Shown: positions 8,716 to 18,071, counted from the first letter of the stretch. The stretch is DNA of 64,000 nt from Parabacteroides sp. (GCA_017481945.1 JAFUOJ010000024.1:1-64000), one strand, 5' to 3'. A program made the numbers and translations. The notes: generated by a model from the sequence alone, not told the origin.

Positions 8716-10326
8716 TTAGAATCCTCTGGCAAACATTTCCCAGAACTTGTCGGCCATCTCTTCCCAACGAAGGATAGTAGCACCTGCAAAGTCCGCTGTG
8801 TAACCTGTTAGGAAGGCACGAGCAACCTCTTCTCCTTTACTGTTTTGCAACTCCTTATAACGGTTTTCAACAAAAGATATTTCCGTTAAACCCTTTTCTT
8901 CGAAGTGCATGATAGCTGTCTGGATGGAATCTCGGGTTAATCCCCAGCGAACAGTCGCTAACTTATTTGCTGTGCGATACTTCCATACGATGGCATCTTC
9001 TCGATGACGATGTTGACCACAAATACTGAAAGTAGTCGGAAGGTCAGTGGTTCCGGAGAAGACAGGAATACGTGGGCTTTGTCCCGGATTGTCAAAAGAG
9101 ATCCAAGCAACTCCACCTACAGCATCCGGTAACCAGTTGCGTAGCTGAATCACATGTGAATAAGAGCATTGTGGAACAGCTACTAAGCGATAGCGTGTTA
9201 CTGTTTCCTCTTTTACTCCATTAAGCATTGCTACCATATCCGGTTTCATCCAAGGATTGGCAACCGGACTGATGATTGTATCTGTCTTGTTTGTTTCTTT
9301 ATCCTGAACAATGACCTTTAAGTTTTTTGTCATATCCCATTCTGTTCCTTCGTATGTTTGACGGAACAGAGCCATCACGTCTGCAACAGAAACCTGTTTG
9401 TCTGGCTTCACACTGATAGGAAGTTCTTCGGAGTCGTAAGACAATTGAAGAGAAGGAGCCAATGCGTTTAAAATGAAGTATTCACGAACACTAAAGGCTT
9501 TAGGTTCTCCGAAATAATTACCACCGCTATATGCTTTCCAGAACTTAAAAGGTTCTTTTCCGTCCCAAAAACCCATCTTTTTGGCAACGGAAAATATATT
9601 TTTAGAAGCCATATAGTTTTCCTTATCTTTTAAATCCAGAGTGGAGATACGAGGGACATTGGCAGAGACGCCTACATGATCGTCTGGAATACGGACAGCA
9701 GCCCAAACGCCTCCTATCTGATCAGGGCCTTCTCCAAATATCTCAAAGTGCCATACTTCATTCGGATCAGCGATTGTTAAGCATTCACCAGAGTCGCCAT
9801 AGCCATGTTTAGCCACCAGTTCACCGATAAGTTGGATAGCTTCGCGCGCAGTCTTACAACGTTGTAAAGCTATCTTTTCTAATTCTTCAATCATGAACAT
9901 TCCTTTTTCGTTCTGTAGTTCTTTACGTCCGGTGATAGTCGTTTCACCAATTCCCAACTGCTTTTCGTTGAGGCAAGGGTAGGCAGTATTTAAGTATTGG
10001 TAAGTGGAACGAACTTCTGGGATGATTCCTTTCAACTTCATTCCGGTACTGTCGGCAACATGCTCTGTATGCATAGTTCCGGTATAGATAGAAACAATCG
10101 TATCCTTTGCGTACTGAGCAGCCGGCACAATGTTCATCCATGTACGGTAATTCCCGTCGCAAGTATGACTGGTCATTACCGAACCATCAGTAGAAGCCTT
10201 TTTCCCTACTATGATACTGGTACAACTTTCCGACGTATTAACAGGACGAGCATATTCAATCTCCTGTGCTAACAAATGACAACAAGAGCAAATAGCAATA
10301 ATTGCAAGGATAAAAAGTCTGTTCAT
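8716..10326 (-). CDS. Exported C69 family dipeptidase
   Basis: A 536-residue N-terminal-nucleophile hydrolase of the peptidase C69 (PepD) family, which cleaves dipeptides. A signal peptide covers residues 1-20 (ILAIIAICSCCHLLA). The presumed nucleophile is the Cys in SESCTSIIVGKKAS, which follows the leader within about 15 residues; in this family processing exposes that Cys. The following TDGSVMTSHTCDG and EVWHFEIFGEGPDQ segments are typical of C69. It is the first gene of a two-gene peptidase operon with the C1 enzyme downstream. The minus-strand box TACCTTTA near 10355 is one mismatch from the -7 consensus. Confidence 0.93.
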   Translation of the reverse strand: MNRLFILAIIAICSCCHLLAQEIEYARPVNTSESCTSIIVGKKASTDGSVMTSHTCDGNYRTWMNIVPAAQYAKDTIVSIYTGTMHTEHVADSTGMKLKGIIPEVRSTYQYLNTAYPCLNEKQLGIGETTITGRKELQNEKGMFMIEELEKIALQRCKTAREAIQLIGELVAKHGYGDSGECLTIADPNEVWHFEIFGEGPDQIGGVWAAVRIPDDHVGVSANVPRISTLDLKDKENYMASKNIFSVAKKMGFWDGKEPFKFWKAYSGGNYFGEPKAFSVREYFILNALAPSLQLSYDSEELPISVKPDKQVSVADVMALFRQTYEGTEWDMTKNLKVIVQDKETNKTDTIISPVANPWMKPDMVAMLNGVKEETVTRYRLVAVPQCSYSHVIQLRNWLPDAVGGVAWISFDNPGQSPRIPVFSGTTDLPTTFSICGQHRHREDAIVWKYRTANKLATVRWGLTRDSIQTAIMHFEEKGLTEISFVENRYKELQNSKGEEVARAFLTGYTADFAGATILRWEEMADKFWEMFARGF

Positions 10327-10407
10327 AGAGTCTGTTTTTTTATTTTGCGGTTAAAGGTAAGAATTTTTGTGTATATGTTTTAAAAAAAGAATAGTAATTG
10401 CTTGAAC

Positions 10408-10490
10408 AATGGGTCGGCATCAAAAGAAAAACGGGTCAGCATCGGATGAATAATGGGTCGGCAACCGTTTTAAATGGGACGGGAATCAAA
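10408..10490. repeat. 22-bp period GGGTCGGC repeat array (4 units)
   Basis: AATGGGTCGGCATC-like units have their GGGTCGGC/GGGTCAGC/GGGTCGGC/GGGACGGG cores at 10411, 10433, 10455 and 10476, spaced 22, 22 and 21 bp. The 14-mer AATGGGTCGGCAAC at 10452-10465 recurs exactly at 19268-19281. The rest of the gap between the dipeptidase and the helicase terminator holds no gene. Confidence 0.75.
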
Positions 10491-10525
10491 AAAGCAGCCA
10501 CTTACCATAACGGTGAGGGCTGCTT
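10486..10525 (-). terminator. Terminator of the DEAD-box helicase gene
   Basis: AAGCAGCC (10492-10499) pairs with GGCTGCTT (10518-10525). On the minus strand the stem is followed by a run of six T. The loop CTTACC...GGTGAG can extend the stem with one wobble. Confidence 0.85.
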
Positions 10526-10565
10526 GTAAGGTTATATCTTTTTCTCTTTATATGAATGAGAAAAG

Positions 10566-12362
10566 TTAAGAATGTTTTTTCTTCCGTGCTTCACGAGCGG
10601 CTGAAGTTCGTTTCCAAGGGCGAGAACTATCACGTTCTTCTTTTCTAAAATCACGATCAGAACGGTCTGATCGCCCTTTACCTCGTCTACCTTTGGGAGC
10701 GCTTTCATTGTGGTTACTACGTTTACCACGTCCTTTACTATCTCCTTCGCCTTTTTTACCTTGTGCAAGTTCTACAGAAATACGACGTCCCTCTACTTCA
10801 AAGTTGTTCATACATTTCATGACACGCTTGGCTTCTTTCTCTTCTACCTCAAAGAAAGAGAAGTTATCCCGTAGATCAATTTTCCCAATACGGACTTTAC
10901 CCGGTACGCATTTGTTTACTAATTCTATTAATTGATTTGGGAACAGGCCGTCTGTTTTACCAAAGTTAAGGAAAAAGCGAACATATCCTTCTTCGGCTTT
11001 ATGGCTGCGCCGTTCTCCGCGTGAAGGACGTTCGTCTACCTGTTCTATTTCATCTGCGTCTTTATAATAGTCAATCATACGGTTGAACTCAAGAGATACG
11101 ACTCGTTTGATGATGTCTTCTTTGTCTAACCATTCTAATTTACGGAAGATCTGTGGCATAAGAGGAGCTATTTCCTCTTCGTTTACCTTTACTTTTTCTA
11201 TTTGATCAACTAAGTTAAACAACTGTTTCTCACAGATAGCATGACCGGTAGGCATTTCGCCTTTCTCGAATTTCTTGTTGATAACTCGTTCGATTTCTCG
11301 GATTTTACCTTTCTCTTTGACGTGGCAAATAGAGATAGAAATACCGGTTTTTCCGGCACGCCCTGTACGACCTCGGCGATGTGTATATGATTCTATTTCA
11401 TCGGGCAAACCGTAATTGATAACATGAGTCAAATCATCTACATCCAAACCACGGGCTGCTACGTCAGTAGCCACTAATAATTGTAAGTTCTTGATACGGA
11501 ACTTTTGCATGACATAGTCACGCTGTGCCTGACTTAACTCTCCGTGTAGAGAGTCTGCATTGTAGCCATCCTGTATAAGTTTGTCGGCAATCTCTTGGGT
11601 CTCTTTGCGAGTACGGCAGAAAATAATTCCGTAAATGTTAGGATAGAAATCGGCGATACGTTTCAGGGCTAAATATTTGTCCTGAGCACGTACCATATAA
11701 TAGATGTCTCGAATGTTTTTGTTACCCTCGTTCTTATTACCAATCACGATCTCTTTCGGATTCTTCATGTATTTTTTCGTGATGTTGGCAATTTCCTTTG
11801 GCATGGTGGCTGAGAAAAGTAGCATGTTTCTATTCTCAGGTACTTCTGCTAAGATAGCGTTAATACTATCCGTAAAGCCCATGTTTAGCATTTCGTCTGC
11901 CTCGTCCATGATGACGTTTTTCACTAAGTTGAGATCTACCGTTTTGCGGTTCATCAAGTCTAATAAACGTCCCGGTGTAGCCACGACAACGTGTACACCT
12001 CGTTTTAATGTCTTGATTTGACTCTCAATACTGGAACCTCCGTATACAGGGAGAACTCGTAAGTTATCAATGTACTTAGAATAATCATTCAAGTCATCGG
12101 CAATCTGTAGGCATAATTCTCGAGTAGGGCAGAGTATTAGTGCTTGAGGCTGATAAGTTGATACGTTTATCTTTTGTAAAATAGGGAGACCGAAAGCAGC
12201 AGTCTTTCCGGTTCCTGTTTGCGCTAATGCAATTACATCGTTATCATCTCCGAGTAAGAAAGGAATCACTTCTTCCTGTACCGGCATAGGGGATTCATAA
12301 CCCATTTCTTGGATTGCCTTTCGGATAGGTGCGGCAACCCCTAATTCTTCAAATGTTTTCAA
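10566..12362 (-). CDS. DEAD-box ATP-dependent RNA helicase with DbpA-type RNA-binding domain
   Basis: An RNA helicase of about 598 residues that remodels RNA, probably in ribosome assembly or RNA decay. Q-motif region at the N-terminus (MPVQEEVIPF), motif I AQTGTGKT (47-54), DEAD in IMDEADEMLN, motif III FSATMP, and motif VI HRRGRTGRAGKTG. After the RecA cores, residues of about 465-545 form a DbpA/CsdA-like RNA-recognition domain (VRFFLNFGKTDGL...IDLRDNFSFFEV). A strongly basic, low-complexity tail rich in K, R and S follows. DbpA, CsdA (DeaD) and RhlE orthologues cannot be separated safely here, so no symbol is given. Single gene with its own -7 box and terminator. Confidence 0.95.
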   Translation of the reverse strand: MKTFEELGVAAPIRKAIQEMGYESPMPVQEEVIPFLLGDDNDVIALAQTGTGKTAAFGLPILQKINVSTYQPQALILCPTRELCLQIADDLNDYSKYIDNLRVLPVYGGSSIESQIKTLKRGVHVVVATPGRLLDLMNRKTVDLNLVKNVIMDEADEMLNMGFTDSINAILAEVPENRNMLLFSATMPKEIANITKKYMKNPKEIVIGNKNEGNKNIRDIYYMVRAQDKYLALKRIADFYPNIYGIIFCRTRKETQEIADKLIQDGYNADSLHGELSQAQRDYVMQKFRIKNLQLLVATDVAARGLDVDDLTHVINYGLPDEIESYTHRRGRTGRAGKTGISISICHVKEKGKIREIERVINKKFEKGEMPTGHAICEKQLFNLVDQIEKVKVNEEEIAPLMPQIFRKLEWLDKEDIIKRVVSLEFNRMIDYYKDADEIEQVDERPSRGERRSHKAEEGYVRFFLNFGKTDGLFPNQLIELVNKCVPGKVRIGKIDLRDNFSFFEVEEKEAKRVMKCMNNFEVEGRRISVELAQGKKGEGDSKGRGKRSNHNESAPKGRRGKGRSDRSDRDFRKEERDSSRPWKRTSAAREARKKKHS

Positions 12363-12401
12363 AATATACTATTATCTATATATGTGTACCTTAAGAGCGA
12401 G

Positions 12402-12409
12402 CAAAGGTA
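12402..12409 (-). promoter_or_regulatory. -7 box (TACCTTTG) ahead of helicase gene
   Basis: Minus-strand exact match to TAnnTTTG, 40 bases before the helicase ATG. No clear -33 element. Confidence 0.5.
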
Positions 12410-12429
12410 CACAAATAATTCGGATACTT

Positions 12430-13509
12430 TTAGTCTAATATAAGATCTTTTAGTAAAGCACGATCCTTTTCTGTCAGATGTAATCCTTTAGATAGGTAAT
12501 TATCTACTGAACCGTAATCTTTTTTTATTTTGTGAAAGACCAAATCCAACCATGTTTCGTTGGCGCTAAGCAATAGAGTGATTGTTTCTTGTGCGTTTGT
12601 ATTAAGACCATGTGCCAAATAAGCAAATTTGGTTAGGTTGATGTAATGGTTGGAAGCCATATAGTCGTTTATAATGGTTTCTTCCGGGATGTCAAGCGCT
12701 GATAATAACATCGCTATAAGAAAACCGGTTCGATCTTTCCCTAATGTGCAGTTTATTAGGATGGGATAATTCTCTTTATCCAAAAAGACTCTTAGTGCTT
12801 TACTGAATTGTTCACTACTTTCTGTTATGTAACGTAGATAGGTATCTTGCATATAGATAAGCCCATCTCCTTTACGTATACGTCCCTCTTGTAACTTTTG
12901 AGCAATTTCTTCTTTCCCTTTTATCGAAATAGGAATAGATATTCGATTTATTCCTGCATATTTTTCGGGAGTATTATTTATTTCCTCTTCATTTCGCAAA
13001 TCAATGATTGTCTTAATCTTTAAGTTATTGATACGAACGGTATCCTTAGGACTTAGCGTTCCTAATTCACTGGAACGGAAAACCTTTCCCCATTGAGTCA
13101 TGTGTTTTCTATGTTCACTGAAGTAACCTCCTATATCGCGTAAGTTTTGTATGTTATCCATCTGTACGGAACGAGCGCCTACAGTTTGGAAATATTTATC
13201 ATTGAATGCCAATAGAAAATATTTGCGTGTAGTATTGTCGTTAGTGATATAGGTAAGTCGTCCGTCTTCTATGTTTGCTTGATTACATGGAGCGGCCATA
13301 TTAAATGAATTAGGTGTATCGGATACATAGAGCTTAATAACTCCATTGATATGTGGATCCGTCTCCCATTTAATGATATAATTTCCTATATCATCTCGTA
13401 AGCAAACAGTATGTATTTCGGGTGCTTTGCGAGAGCTACATCCAACAAATAAGATTAGATAAGAGAATAAAAGAAAGATTTGTTTTGTTATCATACTTTT
13501 GTTATTCAT
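12430..13509 (-). CDS. Lipoprotein tyrosine/serine phosphatase (Y_phosphatase3-like)
   Basis: A 359-residue envelope lipoprotein: the leader ends in a lipobox (LFVGC, Cys about 24). An N-terminal beta-sandwich-like part (about 30-110) precedes a protein-tyrosine-phosphatase domain. This has NLRDIGGY and the P-loop NCTLGKDRTGF (Cys about 254, Arg about 260), the CxxGKDR pattern of the LipA/MptpB type. The residue before the Cys is Asn where HC is usual in PTPs. The substrate (phosphotyrosine, phosphoserine or phosphoinositide) is unknown. It lies between helicase and PfkB kinase genes on the same strand, but spacing of 60-70 bases does not prove co-transcription. Confidence 0.85.
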   Translation of the reverse strand: MNNKSMITKQIFLLFSYLILFVGCSSRKAPEIHTVCLRDDIGNYIIKWETDPHINGVIKLYVSDTPNSFNMAAPCNQANIEDGRLTYITNDNTTRKYFLLAFNDKYFQTVGARSVQMDNIQNLRDIGGYFSEHRKHMTQWGKVFRSSELGTLSPKDTVRINNLKIKTIIDLRNEEEINNTPEKYAGINRISIPISIKGKEEIAQKLQEGRIRKGDGLIYMQDTYLRYITESSEQFSKALRVFLDKENYPILINCTLGKDRTGFLIAMLLSALDIPEETIINDYMASNHYINLTKFAYLAHGLNTNAQETITLLLSANETWLDLVFHKIKKDYGSVDNYLSKGLHLTEKDRALLKDLILD

Positions 13510-13573
13510 ACATCTACAAAGATAATGAAAAAAACATCTTGTTTTCTTCTCCTATCTATTGGCTTAATGATAT

Positions 13574-14506
13574 TTAAGACTGACGAGAATAGGACTCTGC
13601 AAATTCTTTAGAAATGTAATTGTCGTAACTTCCACAAACTTCTGTAGCGAAATCAATTCCGCAACGGATAATACGGCTCCAGGTCTCTTCTGGTAGTGTA
13701 TCTAAATCACAACGCCGAACATTATATTTTAACAAGCCGTAAATAATACCGGCATTGAAGTTATCTCCTGCTCCGATAGTGCTTACCACAGACGAAAGAG
13801 GAGAAGAGTCGTAATGACAGCGTAATTTATTGTTGTAGAAGTTGACGCCATTGGCTCCATGTGTCGTGATGAATCGATTACAATAGAATTGAATGTGGTC
13901 AGTGTACACCTTTTCAGTATCTGTTTGTTTGAAGATATTAAAAAAGTCCTCGTCTGACCCACGTACAATATCAGCGTACTCAAAGTTTTCCAATATAGTA
14001 GGCTTCAAGTGGATTGCTTCATGTGCATGTGTCTTGCGGAAGTTCGGATCGTAGTAAAGGATCGCTTTACGTTCCCGAGCATAATCTAAAAATTCAACCA
14101 TTCGTTTGCGTAGCGCCGGATTCAAAGAATAATAGGCACCAAAGATAAAAATATCGTCTTCGTTGATTTCTGGAAGTGGAACATCTAAACGTTGTTTAGG
14201 GTATTCTTTATAGAACATGTAACTGGCATCGTTGTTTTCTCCTAAGAAAGCTAAAGATATTGGACTTTTTCCGTCAGGGAAACGATCTACATATTGAGTA
14301 GAGAGATTGTTCTCTATCATAAAGTTACGAATAATCTCACCTACTTGGTCATTTCCAACTTCACTAATGAAAGAGACAGGAACACCTAAACGTCCTAAGG
14401 TAATTAGTCCATTGAAAGTAGAACCGCCAGGCACTGCCGTATGGGGTTGATTATTCTTGAATATAATGTCTAAAATGGTTTCTCCGATACCGATTACTTT
14501 TCTCAT
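13574..14506 (-). CDS. PfkB family carbohydrate kinase
   Basis: A 310-residue ribokinase-fold sugar kinase. It has the N-terminal PGGSTFNGLITLGRLG (substrate side) and the C-terminal GAGDNFNAGIIYGLL motif, whose Asp is the catalytic base and whose GAGD forms the anion hole. Annotated relatives are fructokinases or adenosine kinases, but the sugar cannot be read from sequence. The start codon follows the stop of the upstream SIS-domain gene by only 5 bases, so the two are one operon and probably act on the same sugar phosphate. Confidence 0.9.
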   Translation of the reverse strand: MRKVIGIGETILDIIFKNNQPHTAVPGGSTFNGLITLGRLGVPVSFISEVGNDQVGEIIRNFMIENNLSTQYVDRFPDGKSPISLAFLGENNDASYMFYKEYPKQRLDVPLPEINEDDIFIFGAYYSLNPALRKRMVEFLDYARERKAILYYDPNFRKTHAHEAIHLKPTILENFEYADIVRGSDEDFFNIFKQTDTEKVYTDHIQFYCNRFITTHGANGVNFYNNKLRCHYDSSPLSSVVSTIGAGDNFNAGIIYGLLKYNVRRCDLDTLPEETWSRIIRCGIDFATEVCGSYDNYISKEFAESYSRQS

Positions 14507-14511
14507 ACTTG

Positions 14512-15129
14512 TTATTTGTTTTCCTTATTACTTTGTTCACGACTTTTTGCACCTAAATAACCTCCATGATGTCGTTTCGCGTATTCTGCGTAACTGAAAT
14601 TAATCTGTTTCATGGTGCTTACTACTAATAGATCTCCAATCACTGTCATTACAGTGGTTGAGGTCGTAGGAGTTAAGCCTAAAGGACAAACCTCTTTAGG
14701 AGCGCCTGTTAGTAAACAAATTGTTGCTTCTGCTGCTAATGGGCTGTCGGGATTACTAGTGATTACAATAAACTGCATGTGAGGAGCAAGTCCGCGTGTA
14801 AGTTCTACCAATTCCAATAACTCACGAGTTTTGCCGGAGTTGGAAATTAGAAGCATAATATCATTTTCACGAACAATACCTAAATCCCCGTGCTGTGCCT
14901 CACTGGGATGTAAAAAGTACGCAGGCGTTCCCGTTGAGCTGAAAGTTGTAGCGATATTCATCGCAATCTGTCCGGCTTTACCCATACCGCTGGTAATCAA
15001 TCGTCCCCCTTGCTTGTGTACATGTTCAACTATAAGGTTTACAGCTTCTTCATAACTGCTGGTTACAGGAATGTTGCGTACTGCTTCAGCTTCCTGTTGC
15101 AAGATGGATGAGATTGTTTCGTTTATCAT
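14512..15129 (-). CDS. SIS-domain sugar phosphate isomerase, KdsD/GutQ-like without CBS domains
   Basis: A 205-residue protein with one SIS domain (ITSGMGKAGQIAMNIATTFSS, LISNSGKTRELLEL, LTPTTSTTVMTVIGD), closest in pattern to D-arabinose-5-phosphate isomerases (KdsD/KpsF/GutQ). HPSEAQHGDLGIV is the family's typical active-site stretch. Standard KdsD proteins are about 325 residues with two C-terminal CBS domains; this one stops after the SIS domain. It may be the isomerase step of a dedicated sugar route, together with the adjacent PfkB kinase, rather than the housekeeping Kdo enzyme. Minus-strand boxes TATATTTG (15154-15147) and TACTTTTG (15170-15163) lie upstream. Confidence 0.85.
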   Translation of the reverse strand: MINETISSILQQEAEAVRNIPVTSSYEEAVNLIVEHVHKQGGRLITSGMGKAGQIAMNIATTFSSTGTPAYFLHPSEAQHGDLGIVRENDIMLLISNSGKTRELLELVELTRGLAPHMQFIVITSNPDSPLAAEATICLLTGAPKEVCPLGLTPTTSTTVMTVIGDLLVVSTMKQINFSYAEYAKRHHGGYLGAKSREQSNKENK

Positions 15130-15146
15130 AGCTTTTTAAGTCGTTA

Positions 15147-15170
15147 CAAATATATGAATGTACAAAAGTA
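15147..15170 (-). promoter_or_regulatory. Two candidate -7 boxes for SIS/PfkB operon
   Basis: Minus-strand TATATTTG (15154-15147) and TACTTTTG (15170-15163) both match TAnnTTTG. Either would start the message 5-30 bases ahead of the SIS gene. Confidence 0.4.
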
Positions 15171-15240
15171 TCTATTTTAATCGGATGTACACCGTTCGTT
15201 CTTCGCTTTTTTCTGTATTAAAGGTTACAAATATTTGTTG

Positions 15241-15248
15241 TACTTTTG
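15241..15248 (+). promoter_or_regulatory. -7 box (TACTTTTG) for M16 peptidase gene
   Basis: Exact match to TAnnTTTG. It overlaps the longest possible ORF start (TTG 15246), which argues that translation really begins at ATG 15270. Confidence 0.5.
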
Positions 15249-15269
15249 CATGCTCTAATAATTGGGATA

Positions 15270-16496
15270 ATGGAAAAGGATTATTTCTCACAAGTTTTAT
15301 CAAACGGTTTGCGTATTGTACACCTGCCGTCTACCTCTCCGGTTTCTTATTGTGGCTTTGCTATAAACGCAGGAACCCGGGATGAGGAGGCACATGAATT
15401 TGGATTGGCTCATTTCGTTGAACACATGTTGTTTAAAGGAACTGAAAAGCGTAAATCTTGGCATATCCTTAATCGTATGGAAAATGTTGGAGGAGAATTG
15501 AATGCCTATACAACCAAAGAGGAAACTTTTGTGTATTCCATCTTTATGGAGGAGCACTACCGAAGAGCCTTTGAACTGTTGGTCGATTTGGTGTTTCATT
15601 CCCAGTTCCCGGAGCAGGAAATAGAGAAAGAGGTGGATGTAATTCTTGACGAGATTAGTTCTTACGAAGATAGTCCGTCGGAACTTATCTTTGATGAGTT
15701 TGAGAATTTGTTGTTCGATGGCCATGCTTTGGGGCATAATATCTTGGGAAATGAACAATCTTTATTGACTTTCAATACTGAGTCCGGTAAATCTTTCATA
15801 CAGCGTTTTTATGCTCCTGAAAATATGGTTTTCTTTTCTATGGGGCGGATTCCTTTTAAGAAAATTGTGCAGATGGCAGAAACGATGTTGTCTGGTATCA
15901 CTTTTCCGATGGCAACTCGGAATCGAATAGCTCCTTTGGATATTTTTCCTGTTACCCGTCAAGTACAAAAAGATACTCACCAAGCACATGTTTTGATTGG
16001 CGGTCGGGCTTACAGTATGTACAATGAGAAACGTTTATCACTCTTTTTGTTGAATAATCTGTTAGGGGGTCCGGGTATGAATAGCCGTTTGAATGTTTCT
16101 TTGAGAGAGAAGCATGGGTTAGTCTACAATGTAGAGTCTAATGTAACTTCTTATACGGATACCGGTGTTGTGAGTATTTACTTTGGAACAGACCCTAAGA
16201 ACAAAGAAAAAGCGATCCGATTAGTGCATAAGGAATTGACTAAATTGCGAGATGTTAAACTTTCCACTTCTCAGTTGACAGCTGCTAAGAAACAACTTAT
16301 CGGGCAATTAGGTGTTTCCGGGGATAACTGCGAAGGTTTATTCCTGGGTTTAGGAAAAAGTTTCCTGCATTATAACCGTTATGATACTTTGCCGGAAGTT
16401 TTTGCTAAAGTAGATAGCTTAACAGCTGAAAATATATTGGAGGTTGCTAATGATGTCTTTGCTCCTGAACGTCTGTTCAGTTTGATTTATCAATAG
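15270..16496 (+). CDS. M16 family zinc peptidase
   Basis: A 408-residue (from ATG 15270) insulinase-family protease. The inverted zinc motif HFVEHMLFKGT (HxxEH) is present, and the third ligand is in the downstream acidic helix around EVDVILDEISSYEDSP. The second M16 homology domain (from about residue 180) carries the R/Y region SLREKHGLVYNVES. No signal peptide is visible, so a cytoplasmic processing peptidase is likely (a PqqL/YmxG-like relative). The longer frame with TTG at 15246 would start inside the -7 box. It is convergent with the AgcS gene, with 2 bases between the stop codons. Confidence 0.93.
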   Translation: MEKDYFSQVLSNGLRIVHLPSTSPVSYCGFAINAGTRDEEAHEFGLAHFVEHMLFKGTEKRKSWHILNRMENVGGELNAYTTKEETFVYSIFMEEHYRRAFELLVDLVFHSQFPEQEIEKEVDVILDEISSYEDSPSELIFDEFENLLFDGHALGHNILGNEQSLLTFNTESGKSFIQRFYAPENMVFFSMGRIPFKKIVQMAETMLSGITFPMATRNRIAPLDIFPVTRQVQKDTHQAHVLIGGRAYSMYNEKRLSLFLLNNLLGGPGMNSRLNVSLREKHGLVYNVESNVTSYTDTGVVSIYFGTDPKNKEKAIRLVHKELTKLRDVKLSTSQLTAAKKQLIGQLGVSGDNCEGLFLGLGKSFLHYNRYDTLPEVFAKVDSLTAENILEVANDVFAPERLFSLIYQ

Positions 16497-16498
16497 AC

Positions 16499-17923
16499 TT
16501 ACCAGCATTCGGCCTTCTCTTTCAACTCAGGTATTTTATTTTTATCAAATACCGGACTTATGATTCCACTGCGCTTTTGATGGACATAATCGCGTAGTAA
16601 TAGGAATGCCTGCTTGCTGAGTAAAGAAATGGCCACTAAGTTGCAGATGGTCATTAAGCCCATTGTAATATCTGCCAAACTCCACGCTAAGTCAAGGCTT
16701 GCCAGTGCTCCAAACATAACCATGCCTCCGACTAACAGCCGATAAAGATAAAGAACATTCTTTTTAGGGGTAATAAAACGGATGTTTGCCTCTCCGTAAT
16801 AGTAGTTCCCGATAATACTACTGAAAGCGAATAAAAAGATGGCGATGGCTACAAAGATACCGCCTGATTTACCGACTTCTAATGTTAAAGCCTCTTGTGT
16901 CAATTGTACTCCATTTACGGAACCATCCAAAGGGGCACCACTGAATAGAATGATAAAAGCGGTACAGGTACAAATGATTAATGTATCAGTAAAAACTCCT
17001 AACGTTTGAATCAGTCCCTGTTTTACCGGATGGGTGACAGAGGCTGTGGCTGCTACGTTTGGAGCAGATCCCATACCTGCTTCATTGCTAAATAATCCAC
17101 GTTTAATTCCTTGCATTAAAGCGGCTCCTACGGTTCCTCCCAATGCCTGTTCCCATCCGAAAGCACTGCTTATGATTAATTTGATTACGGCTGGTAATTC
17201 GGTGATATTGAAAAGAACAATTCCTAATGCTAAGGCTACATATCCTAAAGCCATAACAGGAACGATGACACTACTTACTTGGGCTATTCGTTGAATCCCA
17301 CCGAAAATAATGACGAGTGTCAGTACTGTTAAGATGATACCTACTATAGTCGGATCGAAGTTGAAAGACCCTTGTAGAGCAGCGCATATCGTATTACTTT
17401 GTACTGAGTTGAATGCAAAACCGAAAGTAATAGAAATTAAAATAGCAAATAGGATTCCCATCCATTTAAGTCCTAAACCATATTGCATATAATAGGCTGG
17501 CCCTCCGATAAATGAATCCTTCCCTTTTCGTTTGTATACTTGGGCAAGTGTAGATTCGACAAAGGCACTGGAAGATCCTAAGAGGGCTATTATCCACATC
17601 CAAAAGACTGCTCCGGGACCACCTACGGCAATAGCAGTTGCTACTCCGGCAAGATTTCCGGTTCCAACACGACTGGCCAAGGAAACGGCAAAGGCTTGGA
17701 AAGATGAAATATGCTTTTCTTCAGCGTCCGCCTTGTTCGCTGAATCTCCCAAGAGACGTATCATCTCTCGTAACATACGGAATTGGACAAAATGAGTTTT
17801 GATTGTAAACCAGATGGCACATCCTAATAAAAGGATTATTAAAATGTATGACCATAGGAGTTCGTTGATATTGCTGATCCAACTGTTTACTATTTCCATG
17901 TTAGGTTGTTTATTATTTGACAA
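16499..17923 (-). CDS. Alanine/glycine:cation symporter (AgcS family)
   Basis: A 474-residue inner-membrane transporter that takes up alanine or glycine with Na+ or H+. It has about ten to eleven hydrophobic segments and the family stretches SRVGTGNLAGVATAIAVGGP and GLFSNEAGMGSAPNVAA. Length is normal. Met 9 (MEIVNSWIS) is an alternative start. The gene stands alone. An alanine-dehydrogenase-like gene is present elsewhere in the window (52766), which would use the substrate, though the link is only inferred. Confidence 0.93.
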   Translation of the reverse strand: MSNNKQPNMEIVNSWISNINELLWSYILIILLLGCAIWFTIKTHFVQFRMLREMIRLLGDSANKADAEEKHISSFQAFAVSLASRVGTGNLAGVATAIAVGGPGAVFWMWIIALLGSSSAFVESTLAQVYKRKGKDSFIGGPAYYMQYGLGLKWMGILFAILISITFGFAFNSVQSNTICAALQGSFNFDPTIVGIILTVLTLVIIFGGIQRIAQVSSVIVPVMALGYVALALGIVLFNITELPAVIKLIISSAFGWEQALGGTVGAALMQGIKRGLFSNEAGMGSAPNVAATASVTHPVKQGLIQTLGVFTDTLIICTCTAFIILFSGAPLDGSVNGVQLTQEALTLEVGKSGGIFVAIAIFLFAFSSIIGNYYYGEANIRFITPKKNVLYLYRLLVGGMVMFGALASLDLAWSLADITMGLMTICNLVAISLLSKQAFLLLRDYVHQKRSGIISPVFDKNKIPELKEKAECW

Positions 17924-18071
17924 ACTGTGTATGCTTTATCTTTTACAAACCTATAGAAAAAAACAATTATAGGCAAGCTGCTTAAATTTTATACACATAA
18001 TGTTGTAACTATTTTCAAATGTAGATTGTTGCTCTTTAGAATGAGTTTACATGAGGAAAGAAATAATTCCG

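Noticed and set aside
8690-8789. Longer N-terminus of the C1 peptidase
   Set aside because: It would overlap the dipeptidase gene and place the signal peptide inside the protein.
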